A stretch of 64,000 nt of DNA from NCBI GenBank assembly GCA_020850225.1, contig JADZFD010000045.1:62001-126000 (forward strand), written 5' to 3'. A program made the position numbers and the translations under genes. This DNA is from Saprospiraceae bacterium. GTDB taxonomy: Bacteria; Bacteroidota; Bacteroidia; Chitinophagales; Saprospiraceae. The notes beneath the pieces are model-generated. The model searched no databases. It worked only from the letters and a program-made list of their open reading frames with translations, and had not been told where the DNA came from. Each line of letters opens with the position of its first letter. Position 1 is the stretch's first letter. This document shows, piece after piece, positions 10,347 through 20,696 of the stretch.

Positions 10347-11090
10347 ATGTCTGATATAATTTACGGTAGAAATACACTCATCGAAGCCTTCAAGTCAGGA
10401 AGAAGTATAGAAAAGGTATTTATGCTTAATACAATAAGAGGAGAACTGGAAATACAAATTCGAAAAGAATGTAAAAACAATAACATTCCCCTTGCCAAAG
10501 TTCCAGAGATCAAGTTGAAGGAATTAGCGGGACAACACGCTGTTCATCAGGGTATAGTTGCTATTATTCCAGCCATTACCTATGTGGATTACAGACAGTT
10601 GATCCAACAGTCTGTCAACAGTGACAGGACTCCATTAATAGTGGTAATAGATAGTGTGACAGATGTGCGCAATATCGGTGCAATTGCACGTTCAGCATAT
10701 TTTTTTGGTGCGCATGGGTTGATTATTTCCGGCAATACATCGGGCAGGGTCAATGAAGAAGCTGTTAAAGCATCGGCAGGTGCTCTGCTGCAGCTACCTG
10801 TGGCAAGAGCCGGTAGTATCTATGAGTTGATTAGTGATTTGCAAGCATCGGGAATCATTGTAGCTGCCACAAGTCTGACCAAATCAATACCTGTCAGTAC
10901 GTGCGATCTGACTGAATCGGTTGCTATAATACTGGGATCTGAGGGCGCAGGTTTGCACTACAAAGTGCTCGAAATTGTAGACTACAGTATTGAAATTCCG
11001 GCTGTGAATGTATTTGATTCCCTGAATGTATCCGTTGCTGCCGGTATTTTGTTGTATGAGACTGCCCGGCAACGAACTCAGGTTAAATAA
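10347..11090 (+). CDS. rlmB: 23S rRNA (guanosine-2'-O-)-methyltransferase RlmB/TrmH family
   Basis: IYGRNTLIEAFKSGR, VIDSVTDVRNIGAIARSAYFFG, LGSEGAGL, IPAVNVFDSLNVSVAAGILLYE. Confidence 0.9.
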   Translation: MSDIIYGRNTLIEAFKSGRSIEKVFMLNTIRGELEIQIRKECKNNNIPLAKVPEIKLKELAGQHAVHQGIVAIIPAITYVDYRQLIQQSVNSDRTPLIVVIDSVTDVRNIGAIARSAYFFGAHGLIISGNTSGRVNEEAVKASAGALLQLPVARAGSIYELISDLQASGIIVAATSLTKSIPVSTCDLTESVAIILGSEGAGLHYKVLEIVDYSIEIPAVNVFDSLNVSVAAGILLYETARQRTQVK

Positions 11091-11147
11091 TTTTGTGTTA
11101 GAACAATTGCAGGGAATCCGTGTTTTTTAGTTCGTAAAAATATCGTT

Positions 11148-12083
11148 ATGAAACAATTCCGTTTTAAATACATTATGCTGCTTGGCGCAGTATTATTTGT
11201 TCTTCCCTTTACCTCATGTAAAACGTCCAAAGTTGTTGTATCAGATAAGACACTGGATAATGCCTTGTTGTGGGAAATTACCGGTCCGGGCATATCCAAG
11301 CCATCCTATCTCTATGGTACAATTCACCTGATAGAAAGCAAAGATTATTTTTTACCTAAAGGAACAATGACTGCTTTGGATAAAGTTGACAAAATCGTAT
11401 TTGAAATCGATATGAAAGACATGAGCGATATGTCGGCCATGATGCGTCTGATGGATAAATTATTCATGAAGGACAACAAGACACTTAAAGACCTCCTTTC
11501 AGAGAAGGACTACACCTATGTTGGCGAATACTTTAAAAAGAAAGGGTTGCCATTAATGATGATTGAAAAGATGAAACCCATGTTTCTAACTGCGCTAACT
11601 TACGGAGATATGGAACCGGGTGGATTGGATGGAGGAAAGATGAAGTCCTATGAAATGGAACTGATGGAAATCGCAAAAAGCAACAATAAAGAAACGGGTG
11701 GTCTGGAAACGATAGACTTTCAACTGAGTTTATTTGATGAAATACCCTATGAAGCGCAGGCCAATATGTTGCTGGAGTCTATAAAAAGCAGCGAAGGTGG
11801 TGAATCTGGCAGCAATGAGCTGAATGAAATGACTAAAATGTATCTAAAGCAGGATATCAATAGTATGGCTAATATGATCAGTGAAGAGGATAAAAACACA
11901 GAAGGATTTGAAGAAAAACTGTTGACAAAACGTAACGAAAACTGGATTCCTCTCATTATTGAAGGAGCTAAAAAGGGCTCCGTATTTTATGCAGTAGGTG
12001 CAGGACACCTGGGCGGTCCCAAAGGTGTAATCAATCTGCTCAGGAAAGAAGGTATACGGGTAATACCTTTGTCTCATAAATAA
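11148..12083 (+). CDS. TraB/GumN family lipoprotein
   Basis: ALLWEITGPGISKPSYLYGTIHL...VFYAVGAGHLGGPKGVINLLRKEGIRVIPL; lipobox-like FTSC. Confidence 0.85.
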   Translation: MKQFRFKYIMLLGAVLFVLPFTSCKTSKVVVSDKTLDNALLWEITGPGISKPSYLYGTIHLIESKDYFLPKGTMTALDKVDKIVFEIDMKDMSDMSAMMRLMDKLFMKDNKTLKDLLSEKDYTYVGEYFKKKGLPLMMIEKMKPMFLTALTYGDMEPGGLDGGKMKSYEMELMEIAKSNNKETGGLETIDFQLSLFDEIPYEAQANMLLESIKSSEGGESGSNELNEMTKMYLKQDINSMANMISEEDKNTEGFEEKLLTKRNENWIPLIIEGAKKGSVFYAVGAGHLGGPKGVINLLRKEGIRVIPLSHK

Positions 12084-12094
12084 TGGGATTCAAT

Positions 12095-12460
12095 CTAAAT
12101 GGAAGGAAAGAATGCATCTTTATAGTGATTAATTACAGGAAGTGATTCTTTTTCGAAGAGGATGCTAACGATATCAAAACGGATTTCCCATTCATGGCCG
12201 GTTAATTGCATATACCTGCCTGCTGCATCAAAGATCAGATTTTCCTTGTAGGCAGATATACTTTCTTCAGGTGACCCATAGTGATTGGAAGATCTGGATT
12301 TAACTTCTGCAAATACCAGTATATTACCATCTTTTGCTATAATATCAATTTCTGCCTTGCCAATTCTCCAGTTGCGCTCAAGAATCAAATATCCCTGTGC
12401 TGTAAGGAATTCCACAGCAATATCCTCGCCTTTTTTACCGATGATTTGTTGCCTTGCCAT
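12095..12460 (-). CDS. YraN/UPF0102 family predicted endonuclease-like protein
   Basis: GKKGEDIAVEFLTAQGYLILERNWRIGKAEIDIIAKDGNILVFAEVKSR. Confidence 0.9.
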   Translation of the reverse strand: MARQQIIGKKGEDIAVEFLTAQGYLILERNWRIGKAEIDIIAKDGNILVFAEVKSRSSNHYGSPEESISAYKENLIFDAAGRYMQLTGHEWEIRFDIVSILFEKESLPVINHYKDAFFPSI

Positions 12461-12465
12461 AGATA

Positions 12466-13272
12466 TTAAACAATTTGTCCGGTTATTTTCAGCATTTCAT
12501 GCTTAAATTGTGGAGCACAGGCAAGTATTTCTCCCTCAAAAAGCCAGTTGTCACTATCTTTATAGTCGCTGATCAGACCACCTGCTTCCCTGACTATCAG
12601 TGCACCGGCAGCTATATCCCACGCATTGAGGTTGTCTTCATAGAAGGCTCCGAAGCGGCCATTTGCCACGTAACATAAATCCAGAGCTGCCGATCCAAGC
12701 CGGCGTATACCCCGTGTTTGCAATAGTACCTCCCTGAGTGCCAGGAAATGTGCATTCCTGATACATTCCGGTTTATAGGAAAATCCTGTACCAACGAGAA
12801 TATCCTGAAAAGAAGACCTCTGTGTCACCCGAATGGGAATACCATTACATTGAGCGCCCTTACCTTTTATGGCTGTATACGTTTCACTGTGCATGACATC
12901 GTGTACAATACCTAAAACGATGTCCTTTTTATAATAAAGTGCTACACTAATACTGAATACAGGTACCTCATAGAGAAAATTGGTAGTCCCGTCCAACGGA
13001 TCAATTATCCATGTATACTCTCTGATTTCCTGCTGAGTCATAGCTTCTTCAGTAATAAATCCGACGTTTTCAATCAGCGGGGCAAGACCATCAATAAGCA
13101 TCTGTTCAGCGGTTTTGTCTACATAAGACACCAGAGAATTGGTACCTTTTTCGATTACTTCATCAGGAGCAATACCTGCAAAATGATTTTTGATAAAATT
13201 ACCCACCTCTTTAATGATGGGTATTACAGCAGTAAGTAATGATTCTGATAAGGTAATATAGAATTGTGCCAT
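12466..13272 (-). CDS. suhB: Inositol monophosphatase family protein
   Basis: TEEAMTQQ, WIIDPLDGTTNFLYEVPVFSISVAL, WDIAAGALIVREAGG. Confidence 0.88.
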   Translation of the reverse strand: MAQFYITLSESLLTAVIPIIKEVGNFIKNHFAGIAPDEVIEKGTNSLVSYVDKTAEQMLIDGLAPLIENVGFITEEAMTQQEIREYTWIIDPLDGTTNFLYEVPVFSISVALYYKKDIVLGIVHDVMHSETYTAIKGKGAQCNGIPIRVTQRSSFQDILVGTGFSYKPECIRNAHFLALREVLLQTRGIRRLGSAALDLCYVANGRFGAFYEDNLNAWDIAAGALIVREAGGLISDYKDSDNWLFEGEILACAPQFKHEMLKITGQIV

Positions 13273-13296
13273 AAAGTATATATATTTTTTAAAAAA

Positions 13297-13317
13297 AGAG
13301 CCGGAAAAACCGGCTCT
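13297..13317 (-). terminator. Intrinsic terminator downstream of the NifU-like gene
   Basis: Perfect stem agagccgg-aaaaa-ccggctct, followed by a T tract on the minus strand. Confidence 0.75.
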
Positions 13318-13392
13318 AAACTACACAAAATCTTCATTATGAAAATTCTACCTTACCTCTTCTGTATAAAATATTTACAATAATTCCAAAGG

Positions 13393-13998
13393 TTATCCCA
13401 TCTCTGAGATCACTTCCCGTACTTCAGGTATCATACGCTTTAGCATACCTTCGATACCAGCTTTGAGCGTTATGGTCGATGAAGGACACCCACTGCAGGA
13501 TCCTTGCATAATAACCGTAACAACACCATCATCAAACGACTTAAATTCGATATTTCCACCATCCATTGCAACAGCCGGTTTGACATAGGTTTCTATCAGG
13601 TCTATAATACGTTGGATCAATTCTCCTTCATCTCCTTCGAAAACCTGCTTTTTAGCTTCTTCTTCTCTGGCAGCAACCACAGCTTCAAAGCCGTCTTTTA
13701 CAATAGCTTTATCATCGTTTACATACTGTTTGACAAATGTTTTAAGATTATGCAGGACATCTTCCCACTCATAATTCATTTCCTTGGTTATGGTAACAAA
13801 ATTATTATTGATATGAACACCCTTCACGTAAGGAAATTCAAAAAGTTCTGTTGCTAGTTGTGACCATTCCTGAGCCAGTTCCATTTCTTTAAAATCCGCA
13901 ATACCATTGTAAAGCATCTTATTGGTAACAAACTTAATTGATTCCGGGTTAGGGGTTTGTTCCGTATATAACATTACGGGTGACTTTACTGCATCCAT
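13393..13998 (-). CDS. nfuA: NifU/Nfu family Fe-S scaffold protein
   Basis: N-terminal Nfu domain (YTEQTPNPESIKFVTNK) and C-terminal NifU domain (VKPAVAMDGGNIEFKSF...MQGSCSGCPSSTITLKAGIEGML). Confidence 0.9.
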   Translation of the reverse strand: MDAVKSPVMLYTEQTPNPESIKFVTNKMLYNGIADFKEMELAQEWSQLATELFEFPYVKGVHINNNFVTITKEMNYEWEDVLHNLKTFVKQYVNDDKAIVKDGFEAVVAAREEEAKKQVFEGDEGELIQRIIDLIETYVKPAVAMDGGNIEFKSFDDGVVTVIMQGSCSGCPSSTITLKAGIEGMLKRMIPEVREVISEMG

Positions 13999-14224
13999 TC
14001 GTTGAATTTACTAATTTACTTGATTTTTGATATAAACAAAATTTGATACTTAAAGTTTTTAGTTGCTATAACTTTTATTAATCAGCTATATAAACGGTAG
14101 TATACTAATCATATAAACATGCAGGATGTTGTAGATTTTTAAAAAAAGTTATCCTTGAATGTATTAACCAGGATATGGTGTTTGTCCTTATATTTGTCTT
14201 TTATTTTTTTAAAATTGTGATCAT

Positions 14225-15142
14225 ATGCTGACATGGAATGAATTTGCAAAAGCGGATACTCAGGCATGGAAAGAAAAAGCAACAGCCGACAGTAAGGGCA
14301 AATTTATAGTAGAGGATTTGGTTTATAATGTAGAAGATGATTTTATAGTTGATGCTTTTACAACTTCATCCTTTAGTCATATACCTATCACCGGAATCCA
14401 TACTCAATCAGGAATGTATGTGGACACGATTGATAAATCAGCATCAGCACTTAATAAATCTATATTACAACACCTACAGTCCGGAGTAGATAGTTTGATT
14501 TTAGTTGTTCACGAAGATGCAGACCTGCATACATTACTGGCAGGTATTTATCCAGATGCACTATCCATAACCCTGATAACAGATATGCACATTCCTGTTC
14601 TGGAAAACAAAGTGAAAAATTATATACAGGAAGTCTATCCGGATAAAGCCTCTCAAATCCATATTTCAGTACAGAAACGCCTGCTGTTGAGTCAAGATCT
14701 GAAGTTTTCACAACGACTCTCTTCGTACTGCGACTTTCTGAATCATACAAATGTACACGAAAAGTTGGCTTTAGATTTAACATTAAAGCAAGATTTTCTT
14801 GCTCAGATTGCTGAATTACGTGCCTATAGAATACTATGGAATCGAAGTGGCCGACCTTCAGAACATCTGAGGATAGTATCTTCACCTCATTACGGAACTA
14901 ATCAGGATATTCATCCGATGATAGTTGTTAATTATCAGATGATGTCGGCTATATTGGGCAATAGTGATGTTGCTGCAATACCTATGGTATCAGATAGTGA
15001 ACATGTCAGACTTTCTTTGAATTTAATGCATATATTTAAAGAAGAATGTAGGTTGGGAGTTGTACAAGATCCGGTAGCGGGAGCTTATTTGCCAGAAATA
15101 CTGACAGAAAAAATGGTAGAATTTTGTAGTTCAATCCAATAA
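14225..15142 (+). CDS. Short methylmalonyl-CoA mutase small-subunit-like protein
   Basis: DFLAQIAELRAYRILWNRSGRPSEHLRIVSS...NYQMMSAILGNSDVAAI...VVQDPVAGAYLPEILTEKM resembles the MCM barrel; only 305 aa. Confidence 0.6.
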   Translation: MLTWNEFAKADTQAWKEKATADSKGKFIVEDLVYNVEDDFIVDAFTTSSFSHIPITGIHTQSGMYVDTIDKSASALNKSILQHLQSGVDSLILVVHEDADLHTLLAGIYPDALSITLITDMHIPVLENKVKNYIQEVYPDKASQIHISVQKRLLLSQDLKFSQRLSSYCDFLNHTNVHEKLALDLTLKQDFLAQIAELRAYRILWNRSGRPSEHLRIVSSPHYGTNQDIHPMIVVNYQMMSAILGNSDVAAIPMVSDSEHVRLSLNLMHIFKEECRLGVVQDPVAGAYLPEILTEKMVEFCSSIQ

Positions 15143-15316
15143 TTTAGTCTTTTAATTACATCTTTTTGTATATTATCAGGTTATTATTATGTTAAAAACA
15201 TAGATAGAATAAAATCTTTACAGGATATTTGAGTTTTAAATGGAAGTATTAATAGTATAACCGTAAATTGATTTGATTTTTGGGACTCAGTATTAATACC
15301 CGATTTTGATACATTA

Positions 15317-17485
15317 ATGGATACAAAACAAATAATAAAAATGATTTTAAGAAGTTCAATCGTAGTAGCTTTATTGTTAGGGTTTTATTGGTTTAATTCC
15401 GGACCTGCCAAAATAACGGGTGCAGACAACAAGGAGGCACTGACACTCAAGGCCATGATGCAAACTATAGAATATACGCATCTGAATCCCAAAGCTATAG
15501 ATGATGAGATGGGCAAAGCAGTATATAAACTATTTTTAAAACGAATAGACGGAGGCAAACGATATTTAACCCAAAAGGATATCGATTTTTTAAAAAATTA
15601 TGAAACAAAGATAGACGATCAGATCCGGGAGCTCAATTTTGAATTTTTCAATGAAACATCCTTGTTGCTCGACAAAGGATTAAAGAATTCTGAAGCATAT
15701 TTTTTTGATGCTATTGATGGCAATATCGATATTGAAAAGCCTGGGTATTTTCAGACCAATCCGGATAGTCTTGCCTACGCCTCTGACGATAAAGAGCTAA
15801 AAAGCAGATGGCAGCAGATAGTACAATGGGAGGTGAACGCTAAATTACTCAGTAGTATTGAAGCTCAGGTAAAAGACACCGTACAGACCAATCCTAAAAA
15901 ATCAACGGACGAACTTAAATTGGAAGCAATTAAAGATATCCGAAAAAGATATGTCGATTTCTTCGAAAGAATCAAAAAACTAAGACGATCAGACAGGATG
16001 GAAACATATCTGGGTAGTATAGCCAATTATTTTGACCCGCATACGGATTATTTCAGCCCTGTAGAAAAGCAAAATTTTGATATCAGTATGGGGAATAAAC
16101 TTGAAGGCATCGGAGCACGGTTACAGTTGGATGGAGATTATACAAAAGTATTCAGTATCGTTGTGGGTGGTCCTGCTTGGAAGACTAAAAAGTTGGAAGA
16201 GAATGATGTAATCCTGAAGATATCCCAGGCGGGTAAAGAGCCAGTAGATATAGCCGGTATGCGTTTGGATGATGTTGTTCAGCTAATCAGAGGCAAAAAA
16301 GGAACAACAGTAATACTGACTGTAAGAAAAAAGAATAATTCTGTTGAAGATATTGCTATTGAAAGAGACGAAGTACAACTAGATGACAGCAAGGCCAAAT
16401 CCCTGGTGCTGAATATACCTGGAAACGTACAGCATATCGGATATATTTATCTGCCTAAATTCTATTCTTCCTTTGAGGTAGACGGAGGCAACTCCTGTGC
16501 TGCTGATGTAGCCATGGAAATACTGAAACTGAAAGAGCAGCAAGTGAATGGTATCATACTGGATTTGAGAAACAATTCCGGTGGTTCATTGAATGATGTA
16601 GTTGATATGAGTGGATTTTTTATAGAAAACGGCCCTATTGTTCAGGTTAAAGGCAGAGACAGTAAACCCAGTATATATAATGACAAGGACAATGAGGTAC
16701 TTTATGACGGACCACTTATTATCATGGTTAATCAGAATAGTGCTTCTGCCTCTGAAATTATAGCTGCTGCAATGCAGGATTATAACAGGGCCATAATAGT
16801 AGGCAGTAAGTCAACATTCGGAAAGGGAACGGTACAGCGCTTTTATGACTTAGACAGAATTGTGGGCGGAAATGAGGAATATAAACCATTAGGTAACGTC
16901 AAAACAACTACCCAAAAATTCTATAGAATTAATGGTGGATCCACTCAAATGAAGGGAGTGATTCCTGATGTTGTACTTCCCGATTTTTATCAATACATTG
17001 ACATGGGTGAAAAAGAGTATGAATATGCTATGGCATGGTCTGAAATAGAACCTACCAAATACAGTCAGTCTGTTGTTGTTCTTGAAAACAAGAAAAAGGT
17101 AATCGAAAAAAGTAGGGAAAGAATATCACACAATGATAAATTTATCTATATAGATAAAAGAGCATCCAAATTAAAAAAGCAAAGGGATGAATCCCGTTTT
17201 CCATTAGATTTCCGTAGCTACAGGGTGTTGGTTGAAAATAGAGATAAGGAAGATGATCAGGATGAAAATATTCTAAAAAACAATGTTAAGAATTTAGAAA
17301 TCACCAATGTACCGTCCGATTACCACAAAACACTTAAAGATGAGGGCTACAAGGCACGTAATGACGAGTTTATTAAAGATCTTAAAAAAGATATATATCT
17401 GGAAGAAACGATGTATATAATGAGAGATATGATCCGGTCTGAGAAGTCATTTGTATCCATTCAGCCAAAATTGACATCAAGGTAG
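15317..17485 (+). CDS. prc: Carboxy-terminal (tail-specific) protease, S41 family
   Basis: YFDPHTDYFSP, PDZ domain, NQNSASASEIIAAAMQDYNRAIIVGSKSTFGKGTVQ catalytic region, Tsp-like C-terminal domain. Confidence 0.92.
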   Translation: MDTKQIIKMILRSSIVVALLLGFYWFNSGPAKITGADNKEALTLKAMMQTIEYTHLNPKAIDDEMGKAVYKLFLKRIDGGKRYLTQKDIDFLKNYETKIDDQIRELNFEFFNETSLLLDKGLKNSEAYFFDAIDGNIDIEKPGYFQTNPDSLAYASDDKELKSRWQQIVQWEVNAKLLSSIEAQVKDTVQTNPKKSTDELKLEAIKDIRKRYVDFFERIKKLRRSDRMETYLGSIANYFDPHTDYFSPVEKQNFDISMGNKLEGIGARLQLDGDYTKVFSIVVGGPAWKTKKLEENDVILKISQAGKEPVDIAGMRLDDVVQLIRGKKGTTVILTVRKKNNSVEDIAIERDEVQLDDSKAKSLVLNIPGNVQHIGYIYLPKFYSSFEVDGGNSCAADVAMEILKLKEQQVNGIILDLRNNSGGSLNDVVDMSGFFIENGPIVQVKGRDSKPSIYNDKDNEVLYDGPLIIMVNQNSASASEIIAAAMQDYNRAIIVGSKSTFGKGTVQRFYDLDRIVGGNEEYKPLGNVKTTTQKFYRINGGSTQMKGVIPDVVLPDFYQYIDMGEKEYEYAMAWSEIEPTKYSQSVVVLENKKKVIEKSRERISHNDKFIYIDKRASKLKKQRDESRFPLDFRSYRVLVENRDKEDDQDENILKNNVKNLEITNVPSDYHKTLKDEGYKARNDEFIKDLKKDIYLEETMYIMRDMIRSEKSFVSIQPKLTSR

Positions 17486-17506
17486 AGATTGTATTGGAAC
17501 TATAAG

Positions 17507-17547
17507 TAAAAAGCGCCATGGGTACATTAATTCCATTGGCGCTTTTT
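17507..17547 (+). terminator. Intrinsic terminator downstream of prc
   Basis: aaaagcgcca...tggcgctttttatttttt. Confidence 0.75.
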
Positions 17548-17783
17548 ATTTTTTACAGAAGATTGTGTCAATAGTAGCATGAAATATATTGTATTGCTCA
17601 AATACATGTTGATGAGTTAATGTCTAATGTTAAAAATAAAGTTACCTTTGTGTCTTCAATTGATTTATAATTTATTGCAATAAATTTATTAACAGGTTTT
17701 TTGTTGTTTTATAGAATTTATAGTATGTAATCATATAAATACGTGTAATTATATAGTATTACCTGCCTTATACCGCAATACAA

Positions 17784-18650
17784 ATGAAGTTGATTCAAAA
17801 TGATGTTTTAAGACAGAGAAGCATAACAGGGCTGATTTTTGCTATTGTTCTGATAGGTTTAATTCTGTCCGGCAAATACGGTGCTATGTGTTTGGGTGTT
17901 ATAATTTTATCGGGAGGAACGTATGAATACATACGGATGATATTTCCGAATGACAAGAATAAGATGGTTTTTGTTACTGCTTTCAATATTTTGTTTGCCC
18001 TGACGCTTATTCTTATTTTACCAACATACAGTAATTACTATTTGTATTTACTTATTTTATCCTGTATCTCATTTATTATAGGAATTGTTAATCTGTATAA
18101 GGGATTTATCAATCATCAAAAAGGTTATTGGCTTATATCTGTACTCTATATCGGATTACCTTTAGGTCTGTTTTTGAATTTTATATATAACCACGCTAAC
18201 TACAGCGGTTTTTTTTGGTTAGCGATGTTTATTATGATCTGGATGAGTGATTCATTTGCATATCTTGTAGGCAGTAAAATCGGTAAAAGAAAATTATTTG
18301 AAAAAATATCACCAAAGAAATCATGGGAAGGATTTTTAGGTGCTGGTATTATTACACTTCCTTTGGCATATTTTCTGGGACAAAGCATATTTTCCGATCA
18401 CGGTCAATTGTATAATCTACGAGCTGATATTTTTCCTAATATAGGTTTATTCTGGGTGATTATCGCATGTTTGGCATGGGTTGTGGGTACGATGGGAGAT
18501 CTTGTTGAGTCATCGGTTAAGCGTACTTTCAGTGTCAAGGATTCGGGTACGCTGTTACCTGGTCATGGAGGAATATTAGATAGATTCGATAGTTTTATAT
18601 ATTTATTACCATTTGTATTACTTTTGCTCTTTTTTTATACTCAACATTAG
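17784..18650 (+). CDS. cdsA: Phosphatidate cytidylyltransferase
   Basis: C-terminal signature VKRTFSVKDSGTLLPGHGGILDRFDS, multiple TM helices. Confidence 0.93.
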   Translation: MKLIQNDVLRQRSITGLIFAIVLIGLILSGKYGAMCLGVIILSGGTYEYIRMIFPNDKNKMVFVTAFNILFALTLILILPTYSNYYLYLLILSCISFIIGIVNLYKGFINHQKGYWLISVLYIGLPLGLFLNFIYNHANYSGFFWLAMFIMIWMSDSFAYLVGSKIGKRKLFEKISPKKSWEGFLGAGIITLPLAYFLGQSIFSDHGQLYNLRADIFPNIGLFWVIIACLAWVVGTMGDLVESSVKRTFSVKDSGTLLPGHGGILDRFDSFIYLLPFVLLLLFFYTQH

Positions 18651-18659
18651 AACAGTTTT

Positions 18660-19307
18660 ATGACTATCCATAAAGAAGGACGTACTACGCTCATCGCTGG
18701 ATTGATATGCTTATTGATTATCAATTTAATGATTCACTATTTTTTACCATCAGTTGCTGTCGTTGTACTGATTTTAAGTATTGCATTGTATATATTTCTG
18801 ATTTCATTTTTCAGAAAACCCGATAGAAGTATAACAACTCCAAACAACAATCAGATAGTCTCACCCTGTGATGGTAAAGTTGTTGTCATAGAGAAAGTAT
18901 TTGAACCCGAATATTTAAAAGAAGAATGCATTCAGGTATCCATATTTATGTCACCACTGAATGTACATATCAACTGGTTTCCCACTGATGGCCAGATTCT
19001 GTATTCCAAATACCATCCTGGAAAGTATTTAGCTGCATGGAACCCCAAGGCGTCTACGGAAAACGAACGAACTACGGTATGTTATCAATTTCAGAGTAAA
19101 AGGATTCTGTTGCGTCAGGTAGCAGGTGCTCTGGCACGCCGTATAGTTAATTACGCCAAAGAAGGTAGCAGCATCAGTCAGGGAGAAGAAATGGGCTTCA
19201 TAAAGTTTGGATCAAGAGTAGATTTGTACCTTCCCCTGGACAGTACTGTTTTGGTAGGTTTGGGCGATAAAACTATAGGTAACCGAACACCTATAGCATC
19301 CTGGTAA
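18660..19307 (+). CDS. psd: Phosphatidylserine decarboxylase family protein
   Basis: SPCDGKVVVIEKV, SIFMSPLNVHINWFPTDG, EEMGFIKFGSRVDLYLP. Confidence 0.88.
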   Translation: MTIHKEGRTTLIAGLICLLIINLMIHYFLPSVAVVVLILSIALYIFLISFFRKPDRSITTPNNNQIVSPCDGKVVVIEKVFEPEYLKEECIQVSIFMSPLNVHINWFPTDGQILYSKYHPGKYLAAWNPKASTENERTTVCYQFQSKRILLRQVAGALARRIVNYAKEGSSISQGEEMGFIKFGSRVDLYLPLDSTVLVGLGDKTIGNRTPIASW

Positions 19308-19516
19308 CAGGCAGGAATACAACAGAGACAAATTACAATACGAATAATACTGAATTTAAAATGAGCCTCCATTTTTTAATTGAGAAGGTTGGATATCAAT
19401 ACGCATCATGACGCGCATCATATAAAAATACCCGTAACGACAATATATTTGTGTAAGGAATCAAATAGATTTATTTGATTATCAAATTTTAGATCAGGTA
19501 TAAAATTGATACAGAT

Positions 19517-20317
19517 ATGAGTAAGAAAGTAGTTGTTATTACAGGAGGAGCAGGAGGTATTGGTTCGGTATGTGCCTATGCATTGAAGGAATACAAATTG
19601 GTTATTACTGATTATGCTAAGGATGCACTGGATGTGACATTACAACAAATGCAAACAGCAGGATTGGATGCTGTAGGTTTTGAATGCGACATAACAGATA
19701 TAAAGTCCGTGGAGGCACTCAGAACATTTACCCGGCAACAAGGAAGTTTCAAAGGCTTGATACATACAGCCGGAGTCAGTGGAACTGTAAAAGATGCACA
19801 CCGGGTTTTTAGTATAGATTTAGTTGCAACAGATATTTTGGTGAATACATTTTATGAAATCGCTGAAGAAAAGTCGGTAATTGTATTATTTGCCTCTATG
19901 ATGGGGCACGTAGTACCACCCAATGAAGGATATGATAAAGCATTGAGACAACCACAGGATGATGATGCATGGGAGACCATATCACCTTTTATTCAGGACA
20001 ATTCAGATACGATGTATAATTTTGCCAAACGAGGTGTAATCCTTTTGGCAAAGGATAATGCTATGCGTTTTGGTCAGAAAGGTGCAAGAATTGTATCTGT
20101 ATCACCGGGAGTGATCATGACACCGATGGCTGAAAAAGCACTTGCTGAACATCCGGACATTATGGCACAGACACTCAGTATGACACCCGTAAACAGGTAT
20201 GGACAGCCGGAAGATATCGCACAGGTAGTCCGTTTTTTGATTAGTGATGAAGCTGCTTTTATTACTGGTACAGACCTGATTGTAGATGGTGGTGTATTGA
20301 CCCAAATGTTAAAGTAA
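19517..20317 (+). CDS. SDR family oxidoreductase
   Basis: VVVITGGAGGIGSVCAYAL, YNFAKRGV, VSPGVIMTPM, FITGTDLIVDGG. Confidence 0.85.
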   Translation: MSKKVVVITGGAGGIGSVCAYALKEYKLVITDYAKDALDVTLQQMQTAGLDAVGFECDITDIKSVEALRTFTRQQGSFKGLIHTAGVSGTVKDAHRVFSIDLVATDILVNTFYEIAEEKSVIVLFASMMGHVVPPNEGYDKALRQPQDDDAWETISPFIQDNSDTMYNFAKRGVILLAKDNAMRFGQKGARIVSVSPGVIMTPMAEKALAEHPDIMAQTLSMTPVNRYGQPEDIAQVVRFLISDEAAFITGTDLIVDGGVLTQMLK

Positions 20318-20656
20318 AAAGATAAGTTGTCTATAAAGTTCAGGAATAATTATCAGCTATAATCTGGTAGATTTGTTGCTTTACAATTGATGTTGAAGAG
20401 AATAAACATCGGAGTGTTGCATACAAAGATGACCAATCTTTAGCTGAAATCTCCGTAAATGTATGTCAATTCCGATAGATATCGGGATGCACATCATAGT
20501 GAATTCTGTATCTTTACTTTTTGCAGGTATTTTTATTTTAAGTCTGACTATATTTTTTCGGTCTTTTATGAAATAATATTTCCATTAAATGTTGATGGAG
20601 CTTCATCCTGCAATACATTTAACAATCGTTATTATAAATTGATGAATAGAAAGTAG

Positions 20657-20664
20657 TATCTTTG
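20657..20664 (+). promoter_or_regulatory. Bacteroidetes-type -7 element candidate (TATCTTTG) upstream of ahcY
   Basis: Matches TAnnTTTG about 35 nt upstream of the start codon; no well-spaced -33 TTG found. Confidence 0.4.
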
Positions 20665-20696
20665 CGCTCCATTTTTATAATTCAAATTTATTTTTC

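Noticed and set aside
20459-20656. 65-aa ORF upstream of ahcY
   Set aside because: Lies over the putative repeat relic and the ahcY promoter; implausible composition.
20340-20696. Possible SAH/SAM-type riboswitch upstream of ahcY
   Set aside because: No recognisable riboswitch core found by eye; the spacer is better explained by repeat-like palindromes. An Infernal scan would be decisive.
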